Of a stretch of 64,000 nt of DNA, positions 16,772 to 25,412 are shown piece after piece. The position numbers were made by a program, and so were the translations under genes. The stretch comes from Allobosea lupini. GTDB lineage: Bacteria; Pseudomonadota; Alphaproteobacteria; Rhizobiales; Beijerinckiaceae. Every line of letters starts with the position of its first letter. The stretch's first letter is position 1. The notes beneath the pieces are model-generated. The model had not been told where the DNA came from, did not search any database, and saw nothing but the letters and a program-made list of their open reading frames with translations. The stretch covers positions 1 to 64,000 of the forward strand of contig NZ_FOAN01000011.1 of the NCBI RefSeq assembly GCF_900109525.1, given 5' to 3'.

Positions 16772-17671
16772 ATGCCCGGCACAGCGCTCCGCGTCATTCG
16801 TCCTCTCGTCCGCATCGGCAGTTTCATTGCTCCGCATACGGCCGGGCGCGCCGCCTTCAAGCTCTTCTGTACCCCGCCGCGCCCGCCCGGCCCACAGAGC
16901 CGGACCGGCAAGGCAATCATCGCCGCCCGCGGTAGGCTCGCGCTGGCGATCCGGCAGGCGGTATCCTACCCGTGCGGGACGGTCAGCACCTATCTGTTCG
17001 AACCTGAGCCCCGCTTGCAAGATGGCGATGGTCCGGCGCCGACAGTGATCCTGCTGCATGGCTGGAACAGCGAGGCGGCGTTCATGACCGCTTTCGTTCA
17101 GCCCTTGCTGGCGCAGGGCTTCCGCGTCGTCGCCTTCGACATGCCGGCGCATGGCACCTCGACCGGGGCCGAGCTCAACATCCCGCTCGGGGTCGGCGCG
17201 CTCGCCGCGGTGGCGCGTGTCTTTGCGCCAGTGCATGCGATCGTGGCGCATTCCTTCGGCGGGGCGATCGCCCTGGCGGGGTTGGCCCGCAGCGTGCCGG
17301 GCCAGCCGCGGGTCAAGTCGAATCGGCTCGCGCTGGTCGCGGCGCCATCCTCCGTCACCACGATCACCCGCAATTTCGGCGCGACGATCGGGCTTGGCCG
17401 CCGCGGCCAGGCGGCGCTGGAGCGCCGCATCCACAGCGTCGCCGGCAATCCGGTCGAGGCTTTCGAGGGCTGCGGGCAGCTGGAGGCGATCGGCCTGCCG
17501 ACCCTGGTGATCCATGACCGGCAGGACCGGGAACTGGACTTCCATCATGCGCAGGCGCTGGCGGCGGCCGGGCCGTTCGTCACCTTGCAGGAGACGAGCG
17601 GGCTGGGACACCGGCGCATCCTGCAGGCCAGGCAGGTGGTGGAGAGCGTGACGCGCTTCGTGGTGGGGTAG
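16772..17671 (+). CDS. alpha/beta hydrolase
   Basis: A 299-aa protein with the alpha/beta-hydrolase order: oxyanion region VILLHGWNSEAAFM, then FDMPAHGTSTG, nucleophile elbow VAHSFGGAIALAG, acid strand LPTLVIHDRQDREL and a C-terminal His in SGLGHRRIL. The elbow reads A-H-S-F-G, with Ala at the usual first Gly. Substrate unknown. No clear signal peptide; the N-terminal 45 residues are basic and amphipathic. It is divergent from the MarR operon and shares its double operator, so it is a probable MarR target. Confidence 0.85.
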   Translation: MPGTALRVIRPLVRIGSFIAPHTAGRAAFKLFCTPPRPPGPQSRTGKAIIAARGRLALAIRQAVSYPCGTVSTYLFEPEPRLQDGDGPAPTVILLHGWNSEAAFMTAFVQPLLAQGFRVVAFDMPAHGTSTGAELNIPLGVGALAAVARVFAPVHAIVAHSFGGAIALAGLARSVPGQPRVKSNRLALVAAPSSVTTITRNFGATIGLGRRGQAALERRIHSVAGNPVEAFEGCGQLEAIGLPTLVIHDRQDRELDFHHAQALAAAGPFVTLQETSGLGHRRILQARQVVESVTRFVVG

Positions 17672-17680
17672 CGTCCTAGC

Positions 17681-18718
17681 TCACACCCAGCCCATCAGCT
17701 CCCGGCGCACCACCGCCTCGATCACCTGCATGCCCTCCTCGGAATCGTTTAGGCAGGGCAGATAGGCGAACTCCTTGCCGCCATTGTGCAGGAAGATCTC
17801 GCGGTTCTCGCCGTCGAGCTCTTCCAGCGTCTCCAGACAATCGGCCGAGAAGCCGGGCGCGACGATGGCGAGCGACTTGGTGCCGCCCTGCGCCAGCGCC
17901 TTCACGGTCTCGTCGGTATAGGGCTGCAGCCATTCGTCCGGTCCGAAGCGCGACTGGAAGGTCAGGCGGAAGCGCTCCGCGCTGAGGCCGAGCTTGTCGC
18001 GCAGCAGCCGGGCGGTGACGGCGCACTGGCAATAATAGGGGTCGCCCTTGAGCAGGTACTCCTTGGGCATGCCGTGCAGCGAGCAGAGGATCACCTCCGG
18101 CTCGAAGGAAAGCTTGCCGAGCGAGGCGCGGATCGAGGTGGCGAGCGCGTCGATATAGACCGGGTCGGCGTAGTAGGGATGGGCGACCCGCACCGTCGGC
18201 TGCCAGCGCATCTCCATCAGCGCGCGGAAGGCCTGGTCGCAGGCTGTCGCCGAGGTCGGCGCGGCATATTGCGGATAGAGCGGCACCAGCAGGATGCGGT
18301 CGCAGCCCTGCGCGAGCAGCGCCTTCAGGCGGCTCTTCACATCCGGCAGGCCGTAGCGCATCGCCCAGTCGACGGTGATGCGGCCATCGGCAGCGCCCGC
18401 CAGCCGCTCGGCGAGCTTCTCCGTCTGCGAGCGGGTGATCGTCTTGAGCGGCCCCTCGTCGCGCTCATTGTTCCAGATCGTCGCGTAGTCCTTGCCCTTG
18501 CGGCTGGGCCGCGTCGACAGGATGATCAGGTTGAGGATCGGCCACCATTTCCAGCGCGGTTCCTCGATGACGCGGCGGTCGGAGAGGAACTCCTTGAGAT
18601 AGGCTCGCATCGGCTTGTAGGTGGTGCCCTCGGGCGTGCCGAGGTTCATCAGAAGCACGCCGATGCGGCCGCTTCTGATGCTGACGTGGTCGGGAGGCAA
18701 GCTCGGCTCGAGGTTCAT
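17681..18718 (-). CDS. hemH: ferrochelatase
   Basis: A 345-aa enzyme that inserts Fe2+ into protoporphyrin IX to make protohaem. It shows GRIGVLLMNLGTPEGT at the N-terminus, VDWAMRYGLPDVKSRL, LLVPLYPQYAAPTSATACDQ, the active-site His segment ILCSLHGMPKEYLLKGDPY, and FRLTFQSRFGPDEWLQPYTD. The ATG at 18718 places the conserved core normally; upstream in-frame codons are not family-like. It converges with the alpha/beta hydrolase gene (nine bases apart). Haem supply links it to the haem-responsive Irr at 35727. Confidence 0.96.
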   Translation of the reverse strand: MNLEPSLPPDHVSIRSGRIGVLLMNLGTPEGTTYKPMRAYLKEFLSDRRVIEEPRWKWWPILNLIILSTRPSRKGKDYATIWNNERDEGPLKTITRSQTEKLAERLAGAADGRITVDWAMRYGLPDVKSRLKALLAQGCDRILLVPLYPQYAAPTSATACDQAFRALMEMRWQPTVRVAHPYYADPVYIDALATSIRASLGKLSFEPEVILCSLHGMPKEYLLKGDPYYCQCAVTARLLRDKLGLSAERFRLTFQSRFGPDEWLQPYTDETVKALAQGGTKSLAIVAPGFSADCLETLEELDGENREIFLHNGGKEFAYLPCLNDSEEGMQVIEAVVRRELMGWV

Positions 18719-18871
18719 CGCATCCGCTTTCGTTCGGCTGTGATTTAGACGAGTTACGGTTTTCGTCCAGTCGGGCCTTACGGGGTGCGACACTGCGTGA
18801 GCAGGGGTCTCGCAAGGCGGCTGGGCTCTTGCTAGTCTTCGACCAAATCAAAACCGCAGGGGTTCGCGCCG

Positions 18872-20392
18872 ATGACCAAGATGACCCGCCGCCACGCCTT
18901 CCGCGTCCTCGGCGCTCCAGCAGCCCTTGCCGCGACCGCGCCCGTGGCGAAGGCGCAGACGCCACCGGCGAGCTTCACGCTGCTGCTCGTCAACGACATC
19001 TACAAGATGAGCGACGACAAGGGCAAAGGCGGCTTCGCCCGCGCTGCAGGCATCGCCAAGGCCGAGCGTGCGCGCGGCGTGCCCGTGCTGTTCTGCCATG
19101 CCGGCGACTGCTACTCGCCCTCGCTGATGTCGGGTTTCGACCAGGGCGCCCATATCGTCGCGATGCAGAACAAGATGGGCATCGACGTCTTCGTGCCCGG
19201 CAATCACGAATTCGATTTCGGCAAGGAGAACTATCTCAAGCTCGCTGCCGCCCAGACCTATCCGACCTTCGCGGCCAATCTGCGCGACGCGGCCGGCAAC
19301 CCGCTGCCGGGCCACAAGGATTCCCAGATCTTCGAGCTCGGCGGCATCAAGGTCGGCGTCATCGGCACGACCTTCGACCCGACGCCGCAGCTCTCCAATC
19401 CCGGCGACCTGAAATTCTCCTCGACCATGGAGGCGCTGCGGCGCGAGGCGCGCAAGCTCAAGGGAGAGGGCGCCGACATCCTCGTCGCGGTGGTGCATGC
19501 CGACCGGGCGATGGACTACGAGATCGTGCGCTCGCGCGTGGTCGACATCCTGCTGACCGGCCACGACCACGACCTCGCCATCGCCTATGACGGCAAGGTG
19601 GTGATGGTCGAGTCGAATGAGGAGGGCAATTACGTCACCGCGATCGACATCGCCGCCAAGGCAAGTGGCGAGGGCGCCAATCGCAAGGTCGAGTGGACGC
19701 CGACCTTCCGCGTCAACGACAGCCGCGCCGCGACGCCCGATCCCGAGGTCGCCGCCATCGTCAAGGGCTATGAGACCGAGCTGTCGAAGGAGCTCGACAT
19801 CGAGATCGCGACGCTGGGCGTCCCGCTCGATTCGCGCACCGGCGTGATCCGCACGCAGGAGACCGCGATCGGCAATCTGATCGCCGACGCGATCAGGGCC
19901 GCGACCGGCGCGCAGCTTGCCATCACCAATGCCGGCGGCATCCGGGCCAACAAGCAGTATCCTGCCGGCCACAAGCTGACGCGGCGCGACGTCCTGAGCG
20001 AACTGCCCTTCGGCAACGCGACGTCGATGGTCGAGATCACCGGCAAGGATGTGAAGGACGCGATCGAGAACGGCCTGCGCGATGCGCCGCAGGGCTCCGG
20101 CCGCTTCCCGGTGGTGTCCGGTCTCACCTTCGAGGCCGATCTCAAGCAGCCGCAGGGCTCGCGCGTCACCTCGGTGAAGGTCGACGGCAAGGAGATCGAT
20201 CCGGCCGGCAAATACACCGTCGCCACCAACAACTTCATGCTGACGGGCGGTGACGGCTACACCGCGCTCGGCCGTGGCAAGACGCTGATCGGCCTGACCG
20301 ACGGCAAACTGATGGCCAATGAGGTGATGGTCTATATCCGCCGCCTCGGCACGGTCGAGGCCAAGGTCGAGGGGCGGGCCGTGTTGAAATAA
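18872..20392 (+). CDS. periplasmic 5'-nucleotidase-family metallophosphatase
   Basis: A 506-aa exported protein with a twin-arginine-like N-terminus (TRRHAFRVLGAPAALAATAPVAKA). The metallophosphoesterase domain shows HAGDCYSPSL, FVPGNHEFDFGKENY, VVHADRAMDYE and LLTGHDHDLAIAYDG. The C-terminal 5'-nucleotidase domain shows ETAIGNLIADAIRAATGAQLAITNAGGIR and TNNFMLTGGDGY. The first metal motif reads LLVNDIYKM where most relatives have NDxH, so one usual His ligand is replaced by Tyr. Substrate uncertain: nucleotide or another phosphate ester. Confidence 0.88.
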   Translation: MTKMTRRHAFRVLGAPAALAATAPVAKAQTPPASFTLLLVNDIYKMSDDKGKGGFARAAGIAKAERARGVPVLFCHAGDCYSPSLMSGFDQGAHIVAMQNKMGIDVFVPGNHEFDFGKENYLKLAAAQTYPTFAANLRDAAGNPLPGHKDSQIFELGGIKVGVIGTTFDPTPQLSNPGDLKFSSTMEALRREARKLKGEGADILVAVVHADRAMDYEIVRSRVVDILLTGHDHDLAIAYDGKVVMVESNEEGNYVTAIDIAAKASGEGANRKVEWTPTFRVNDSRAATPDPEVAAIVKGYETELSKELDIEIATLGVPLDSRTGVIRTQETAIGNLIADAIRAATGAQLAITNAGGIRANKQYPAGHKLTRRDVLSELPFGNATSMVEITGKDVKDAIENGLRDAPQGSGRFPVVSGLTFEADLKQPQGSRVTSVKVDGKEIDPAGKYTVATNNFMLTGGDGYTALGRGKTLIGLTDGKLMANEVMVYIRRLGTVEAKVEGRAVLK

Positions 20393-20458
20393 GCGGCTCT
20401 GCCTGGTCGTCCTGGCGGGAAGCCCGCCGTACTTAGCGGCCGGGATTCATGCGACAGG

Positions 20459-21292
20459 TCAGCCGGGCTTCGCGAAGCCCGGCCAGTAATGCCCGTCCGG
20501 CGTGGGGCGCTTGCCGAAGATTGCCTGGCCGACCCGGACCACGGTCGCCCCTTCTTCGATCGCTTCCTCGAAATCGCCGGTCATGCCCATGGACAGGCCG
20601 GTCAGGCCGGGATGGCGCGAGAGCGCGTCGTTTCGCAGGCGGCGTAGCAAGGCAAAGCAGGGGCGGACCCGCGCCATGTCGGAGCTGAACAGCGCGAGCG
20701 TCATCAGGCCGCGTGGCTTCAGCCGCGGGAATTGCCCGAGCCGGTCGACGAAGGGCAGCAGCGCATCCGGATGCAGGCCGAATTTGCTGTCCTCGTCGGA
20801 GGTGTTGACCTGCACGTAGACGTCGAGGCTGCGACCCTCGCGCCCGAGCTGCCGGTCGAGCAGTTCGGCGAGCTTCAGGCTGTCGAGCGCATGGAACTCC
20901 CGGGCGAAGCGGGTGAGGTACTTGACCTTGTTGCTCTGGAGATGGCCGACGATGCTCCAGTCGATGGCAAGATCACCCAGCGCCTCGCGCTTGCCCATCG
21001 CCTCCTGGATCTTGTTTTCGCCGAAGGCGGTGATCCCCGCCGCGAAGGCGCAGCGCAGGACCTGCGCCGGCACGGTCTTGGTGATCGGCAGCAATCGAAC
21101 CGAGGCGCGGTCCCGCCCGGCGCGCGCGCAGGCTCGGGCGATGCGCTCCTCGACGCCGGCGAGATTCGCTCGGAACGTGCCGGCAGGATCGCTGCCGAAG
21201 CGCTCGATATCCGCGGCGGAGAGAGACGCGTCGTCAGCGCGCTCGTCGTTCCGGTCGGGCTGGTCGATGTCTGCGGCCGTCAACGATTCCAA
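20459..21292 (-). CDS. YggS-family PLP homeostasis protein
   Basis: A 277-aa protein with a non-conserved 40-residue extension, then the YggS/PROSC core: RLLPITKTVPAQVLRCAFAAG (PLP-binding Lys), FGENKIQEAM, WSIVGHLQSNKVKYL, YVQVNTSDEDSKFGLHPDA and LSMGMTGDFEEAIEEGATVVRVG. The family binds pyridoxal phosphate and balances PLP and amino-acid pools without known catalysis. Members are usually about 220-235 aa, so the true start may lie downstream of 21292. It converges with the nucleotidase gene; a short GC hairpin lies in between. Confidence 0.9.
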   Translation of the reverse strand: MESLTAADIDQPDRNDERADDASLSAADIERFGSDPAGTFRANLAGVEERIARACARAGRDRASVRLLPITKTVPAQVLRCAFAAGITAFGENKIQEAMGKREALGDLAIDWSIVGHLQSNKVKYLTRFAREFHALDSLKLAELLDRQLGREGRSLDVYVQVNTSDEDSKFGLHPDALLPFVDRLGQFPRLKPRGLMTLALFSSDMARVRPCFALLRRLRNDALSRHPGLTGLSMGMTGDFEEAIEEGATVVRVGQAIFGKRPTPDGHYWPGFAKPG

Positions 21293-21738
21293 GTCCTGTC
21301 GGGGCCGCTGGGGGCGGTCTCAAATCGGCATAGGTAGAGCGTCATCGGCTACACATGCGGCTGGTCCAGTTGTGATGGAAGCATGGAGCTGGCCCGGACA
21401 GAACGTCCAGTTAGGCACTATCAAGTTGGGCCAGTTGACGATGTCTGCGTGATGTCGCCAGACCGTCTTCATGCGTTGCCCTATCGCTTCGCTGGAGCTG
21501 GCGCCCGGCAGCCGATCGTCGCGGTTCATTCGGTTGCTGGCGGATGGGTTGATCGCGGCAGCCTTTGCGGTTCTCATGCGTTTCCCGGGTCGCTTTCGGG
21601 ACGGCTGGATGATCGATGCAGTGCTTGCCGGGCGTCCCGATAGTCCAGGCTCCGCGGTCGTCCGGGACCGGACGAGCATAAGGGGGCCGAGACGGCAGCG
21701 CGGCATGGCCCATCGTGCTGCAAGGAGGGGGAGGAACG
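21293..21738. other. 446-bp stretch with no supported gene
   Basis: Several overlapping open frames occur on both strands, but none has a convincing start, ribosome-binding site or recognisable family. The region separates the YggS gene from the divergent lipoprotein operon and should hold both promoters. A strong ribosome-binding site (AGGAGGGGGAGG) is at its right end. It may include decayed sequence; I see no repeat or insertion-sequence ends. Confidence 0.5.
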
Positions 21739-22248
21739 ATGACGATCGAACTCGGACATGCTCGAGATACGATGCGGCGATCCGCGGGCGCCGTGGCATG
21801 CGGCATCGCGTTGCCGCTCCTTTTGGCTGGCTGCGGTGGCGGCGAGGGATTGTCGTCGCCGTCCTCGGGCAGTGCGGCGAGCGCGCCGGCTCCGGCCGGG
21901 ATCTCGCGCGATGCCCTGGTCGGGCGCTGGGGTGTCGCCTCCTTTCATACGGAAAAGGACCGCAAGCGCACGGAAGCCGAGGCGCGGGCACAGTGCAAGC
22001 AGCCCTATGTCATTGCGCAGGGCCCGGGCGACGGCGTGATGATGCACGCTGCCGACGATCCCAAGCTCTATGAGCTCAGGCTGAAGGCCGGAGCGGGCGG
22101 CAAGACCTATCTCGGCTTCGAGGCGCCGGCCGGCGATCCGCAGGACCGCGAGCTGCTGTCGGTGAAGCCGAAGGAATTCGTGGCGCGCTTCGTCGATCCC
22201 GATGTGCATGCCCGCTACGGCACCTTCATCTACAGCCGCTGCGGCTGA
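21739..22248 (+). CDS. putative lipoprotein, unknown function
   Basis: A 169-aa protein with a lipoprotein signal: basic segment MRRSAG, hydrophobic core, and lipobox LLLAGCGGG with the acylated Cys near residue 24. A Ser/Ala/Pro linker follows, then a small domain (SRDALVGRWGVASFHTEKDRKR; ARAQCKQPYVIAQGPGDGVMM; KTYLGFEAP) resembling lipocalin-like 'GRWG' proteins. The strong ribosome-binding site upstream sets the start at 21739. It lies 14 bp before an L,D-transpeptidase gene, so an envelope role is likely. Confidence 0.75.
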   Translation: MTIELGHARDTMRRSAGAVACGIALPLLLAGCGGGEGLSSPSSGSAASAPAPAGISRDALVGRWGVASFHTEKDRKRTEAEARAQCKQPYVIAQGPGDGVMMHAADDPKLYELRLKAGAGGKTYLGFEAPAGDPQDRELLSVKPKEFVARFVDPDVHARYGTFIYSRCG

Positions 22249-22262
22249 ACGGAGGCGATAAG

Positions 22263-22901
22263 ATGAGAGAGATCATTCGCGCCGCCCTGCATGGCCTGAT
22301 CGTCTCCGGACTGGGGCTGGCGCCGGTTCTTACCCTGCCGGGCGTCGCGGCGGCGCAGCCACGCCCGCCGGCGGCGCTGCAGGAGACGATGGACATCGGC
22401 GACGAGCCCGGCCGCGTCTCGACCGAGGAGGTCAGCATCACCGAGGGCCCCTATGCCCGCCAGATGGTGCTGTTCCGCTCGAACGAGGCGCCCGGCACCG
22501 TGGTGATCCATTCGGCCGAGCGCTTCCTCTATGTGGTGCAGGGCAATGGCCGGGCCCTGCGCTACGGCATCGGCGTCGGCCGCGAGGGCTTCACCTGGTC
22601 AGGCCAGGTCCAGGTCAGCCGCAAGGCGGAATGGCCGGACTGGCGCCCGCCGCCGGAGATGCTGCAGCGCCAGCCCTATCTGCCGCGCTTCATGGCCGGC
22701 GGTCCAGGCAATCCGATGGGATCGCGCGCGCTCTATCTCGGCTCGACCGTCTTCCGCATCCACGGCACCAACCAGCCGGAGACGATCGGCCAGGCGATCT
22801 CGTCTGGCTGCTTCCGGCTCGCCAATGGCGACATCGCCGACCTCTACGAGCGCGTGCCGCTCGGTACCAAGGTCGTCATCCGCCACAAGGCAACGCTATG
22901 A
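22263..22901 (+). CDS. L,D-transpeptidase (YkuD domain)
   Basis: A 212-aa exported protein with a signal peptide (residues 1-31, ending VAAAQ) and a YkuD domain. HSAERFLYVVQGNGRALRYGIGVG is the N-terminal sheet, and FRIHGTNQPETIGQAISSGCFRL holds catalytic His and Cys. It differs from the paralogue at 14051 by an N-terminal insertion of about 40 residues. It follows the lipoprotein gene by 14 bp and its stop overlaps an upstream ATG of the binding-protein gene, so the three are probably one transcript. Confidence 0.92.
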   Translation: MREIIRAALHGLIVSGLGLAPVLTLPGVAAAQPRPPAALQETMDIGDEPGRVSTEEVSITEGPYARQMVLFRSNEAPGTVVIHSAERFLYVVQGNGRALRYGIGVGREGFTWSGQVQVSRKAEWPDWRPPPEMLQRQPYLPRFMAGGPGNPMGSRALYLGSTVFRIHGTNQPETIGQAISSGCFRLANGDIADLYERVPLGTKVVIRHKATL

Positions 22902-22945
22902 CCGACCCCGCCGCTTCCGCCGACCTGCAGAAGGAACGGACAGAC

Positions 22946-23986
22946 ATGTCGAAGGTCTCCTGGTCGAACGCCTCCTGGCTTGCCCGCAGCGGTCTTTGCC
23001 TCGCCGCCCTTGTCGGCTTCGCACTTCCTGCTGTTGCCGGCACGCTCGACACCGTGAAGCAGCGCGGCACGCTGCAATGCGGCGTCAGCGAAGGGGTGGT
23101 CGGCTTTTCGGAGAAGGATGCCCAGGGTTCCTGGCGTGGCTTCGACGTCGATTTCTGTCGCGCCGTCGCGGCGGTCGTGCTCGGCGATGCCGGCAAGGTC
23201 GCCTTCACCCCGCTGTCGGCGAGCCAGCGCTTCGATGCGCTGAAGGCCGGCACGGTCGACCTCCTGGCGCGCAACTCGACCTGGACGCTCGGGCGCGAGG
23301 CCGAGCTCGGGCTGGCATTCGCCGGCATCACCTATCACGACGGCCAGGGATTCCTGGCGAAGCGCGCGCTCAAGGTCGATTCAGCCCTGTCGCTCGACAA
23401 GGCGAAGATCTGCGTCGAGGCCGGCACCACGACGCAGCTCAACCTCGCCGATTTCTTCAAGGCCAACTCGATGACCTATGAGGAGAAGGTCCATCCGAGT
23501 GCTGCCGAGGCCTTCGCCGCCTTCGAGGGCGGGCAGTGCGACGTCCTGACCCGCGACCAGTCGGCGCTGCATGGCGAGCGGCTCAGGCTGGCCAAGCCGG
23601 CAGAGGCGATCGTGCTGCCGGACGTGATCTCGAAGGAACCGCTCGGGCCGGTGGTGCGCAGCGACGACTTCCCCTGGTTCACGGTGGTGAAATGGGTGAA
23701 CTTCGCGCTGGTCAATGCCGAGGAACTCGGCGTCTCCGCTGCCAATCTCGACGATGCCCTCAAGTCGCAGAAGCCCGACGTGCGTCGCTTCACCGGGGCG
23801 GAGGGCGGCTTCGGCAAGGCGCTCGGCGTCGAGGCCGACTGGGCGGTCCGCGCCGTCAAGGCGGGCGGGAACTATGCCGAGATCTACGAACGCAATCTTG
23901 GCACCGGCTCGAAGCTCGGCATCCCGCGCGGGCTCAATCAGCTCTGGAACATGGGCGGCGTGCTCTACGCCCCGCCGCTGCGATAG
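22946..23986 (+). CDS. AapJ-like amino-acid ABC transporter substrate-binding protein
   Basis: A 346-aa periplasmic binding protein of the polar amino-acid type. A signal peptide (ARSGLCLAALVGFALPAVAG) is followed by TVKQRGTLQCGVSEGVVGFS, GFDVDFCRAVAAVVLGD and FDALKAGTVDLLARNSTWTL, as in AapJ proteins. I chose the ATG at 22946 behind AAGGAA; an ATG at 22898 overlaps the previous stop (ATGA) and would add 16 residues. No permease or ATPase gene is nearby, so it is an orphan here; it converges with ureF. Confidence 0.9.
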   Translation: MSKVSWSNASWLARSGLCLAALVGFALPAVAGTLDTVKQRGTLQCGVSEGVVGFSEKDAQGSWRGFDVDFCRAVAAVVLGDAGKVAFTPLSASQRFDALKAGTVDLLARNSTWTLGREAELGLAFAGITYHDGQGFLAKRALKVDSALSLDKAKICVEAGTTTQLNLADFFKANSMTYEEKVHPSAAEAFAAFEGGQCDVLTRDQSALHGERLRLAKPAEAIVLPDVISKEPLGPVVRSDDFPWFTVVKWVNFALVNAEELGVSAANLDDALKSQKPDVRRFTGAEGGFGKALGVEADWAVRAVKAGGNYAEIYERNLGTGSKLGIPRGLNQLWNMGGVLYAPPLR

Positions 23987-24003
23987 GCGCCGGCCCTCCG
24001 CCT

Positions 24004-24699
24004 TCAGGACTGAAACAGGCGGCTGTACTGCGTCTCGTGCCAGGCGCTCGCCATCGCCAGCGCGGGGGCGAGGTTGCCGACCTCGTCGTCGCGAAGCGCG
24101 CGGGCCCGGGCCGCGGCTTCGCCGATGGCGGTGGCGGCCTCGATGAGCAGGCGCTGGCCGGCGGTATGCCCGAGCGGTACCAGCTTGATCGCAGCAGTCA
24201 CTTGCCCCTCGACATAGACCCAGAGAAATCCCTTCAGGGCCGCTTCCGGGGCGATACGCCAATGCTGGCCGGCCAGGGCGAAGGCGGCGGCGTAGGTCAG
24301 CGCGTCGCCGGCATGATGCCGGGCGGCGGGGACGTCGAGATCGGCGAGCAGCCGCAGCAGCGCCTCGCCCTGCCGCTTGTCCTCGCGCTGGAATTCCCGG
24401 CTTTCGCGCCCGGCTCCGAGCCAGGCATTGGCCATCAGGAAGCGCTCCTGGTCGCCATTCTCCAGCGCCGTCGCCATGCGCCAGAACAGCGCGCCGTCGA
24501 GCTGCGCGACATTGGCCCTGAGCGTGCCGAGGATCCAGTCGCGCGCGCTCGCCTCGTCTGAGACCCAGCAGGCGTGGACGGCCGCTTCGAGCCCGCGCGA
24601 ATAGGAGAAGCCGCCGACCGGCAGGCCCTGGCTCACCAGGCGCAGCAGATGCAGCGGGAGCGCATCCCGGTCGCCGCCGGAGGTTGGGGCGCCGTCCAT
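24004..24699 (-). CDS. ureF: urease accessory protein UreF
   Basis: A 231-aa all-helical protein with the family start LLHLLRLVSQGLPVGGFSYSRGLEAAV and conserved PLGHTAGQRLL near the C-terminus. UreF joins UreD and UreG in the complex that loads nickel and CO2 into apo-urease and gates UreG GTPase activity. It begins three bases after the ureG stop and ends the minus-strand operon ureE-ureG-ureF. Confidence 0.95.
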   Translation of the reverse strand: MDGAPTSGGDRDALPLHLLRLVSQGLPVGGFSYSRGLEAAVHACWVSDEASARDWILGTLRANVAQLDGALFWRMATALENGDQERFLMANAWLGAGRESREFQREDKRQGEALLRLLADLDVPAARHHAGDALTYAAAFALAGQHWRIAPEAALKGFLWVYVEGQVTAAIKLVPLGHTAGQRLLIEAATAIGEAAARARALRDDEVGNLAPALAMASAWHETQYSRLFQS

Positions 24700-24702
24700 C
24701 TC

Positions 24703-25353
<651 letters not shown>

Positions 25354-25412
25354 GAGCGCAGAGCCTCGAGCAATGGATATGGCCGACAGCCTACAGGCTT
25401 CCCGCGCGGGAT

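Noticed and set aside
16154..17611. Extended MarR reading frame of 485 codons
   Set aside because: The extension lies antisense to the alpha/beta hydrolase and has no conserved features; the MarR core with the start at 16726 is complete.
21293..21738. A transposase remnant in the long gap before the lipoprotein gene
   Set aside because: Some translated segments looked protein-like, but I found no transposase motif, terminal inverted repeat or target duplication.
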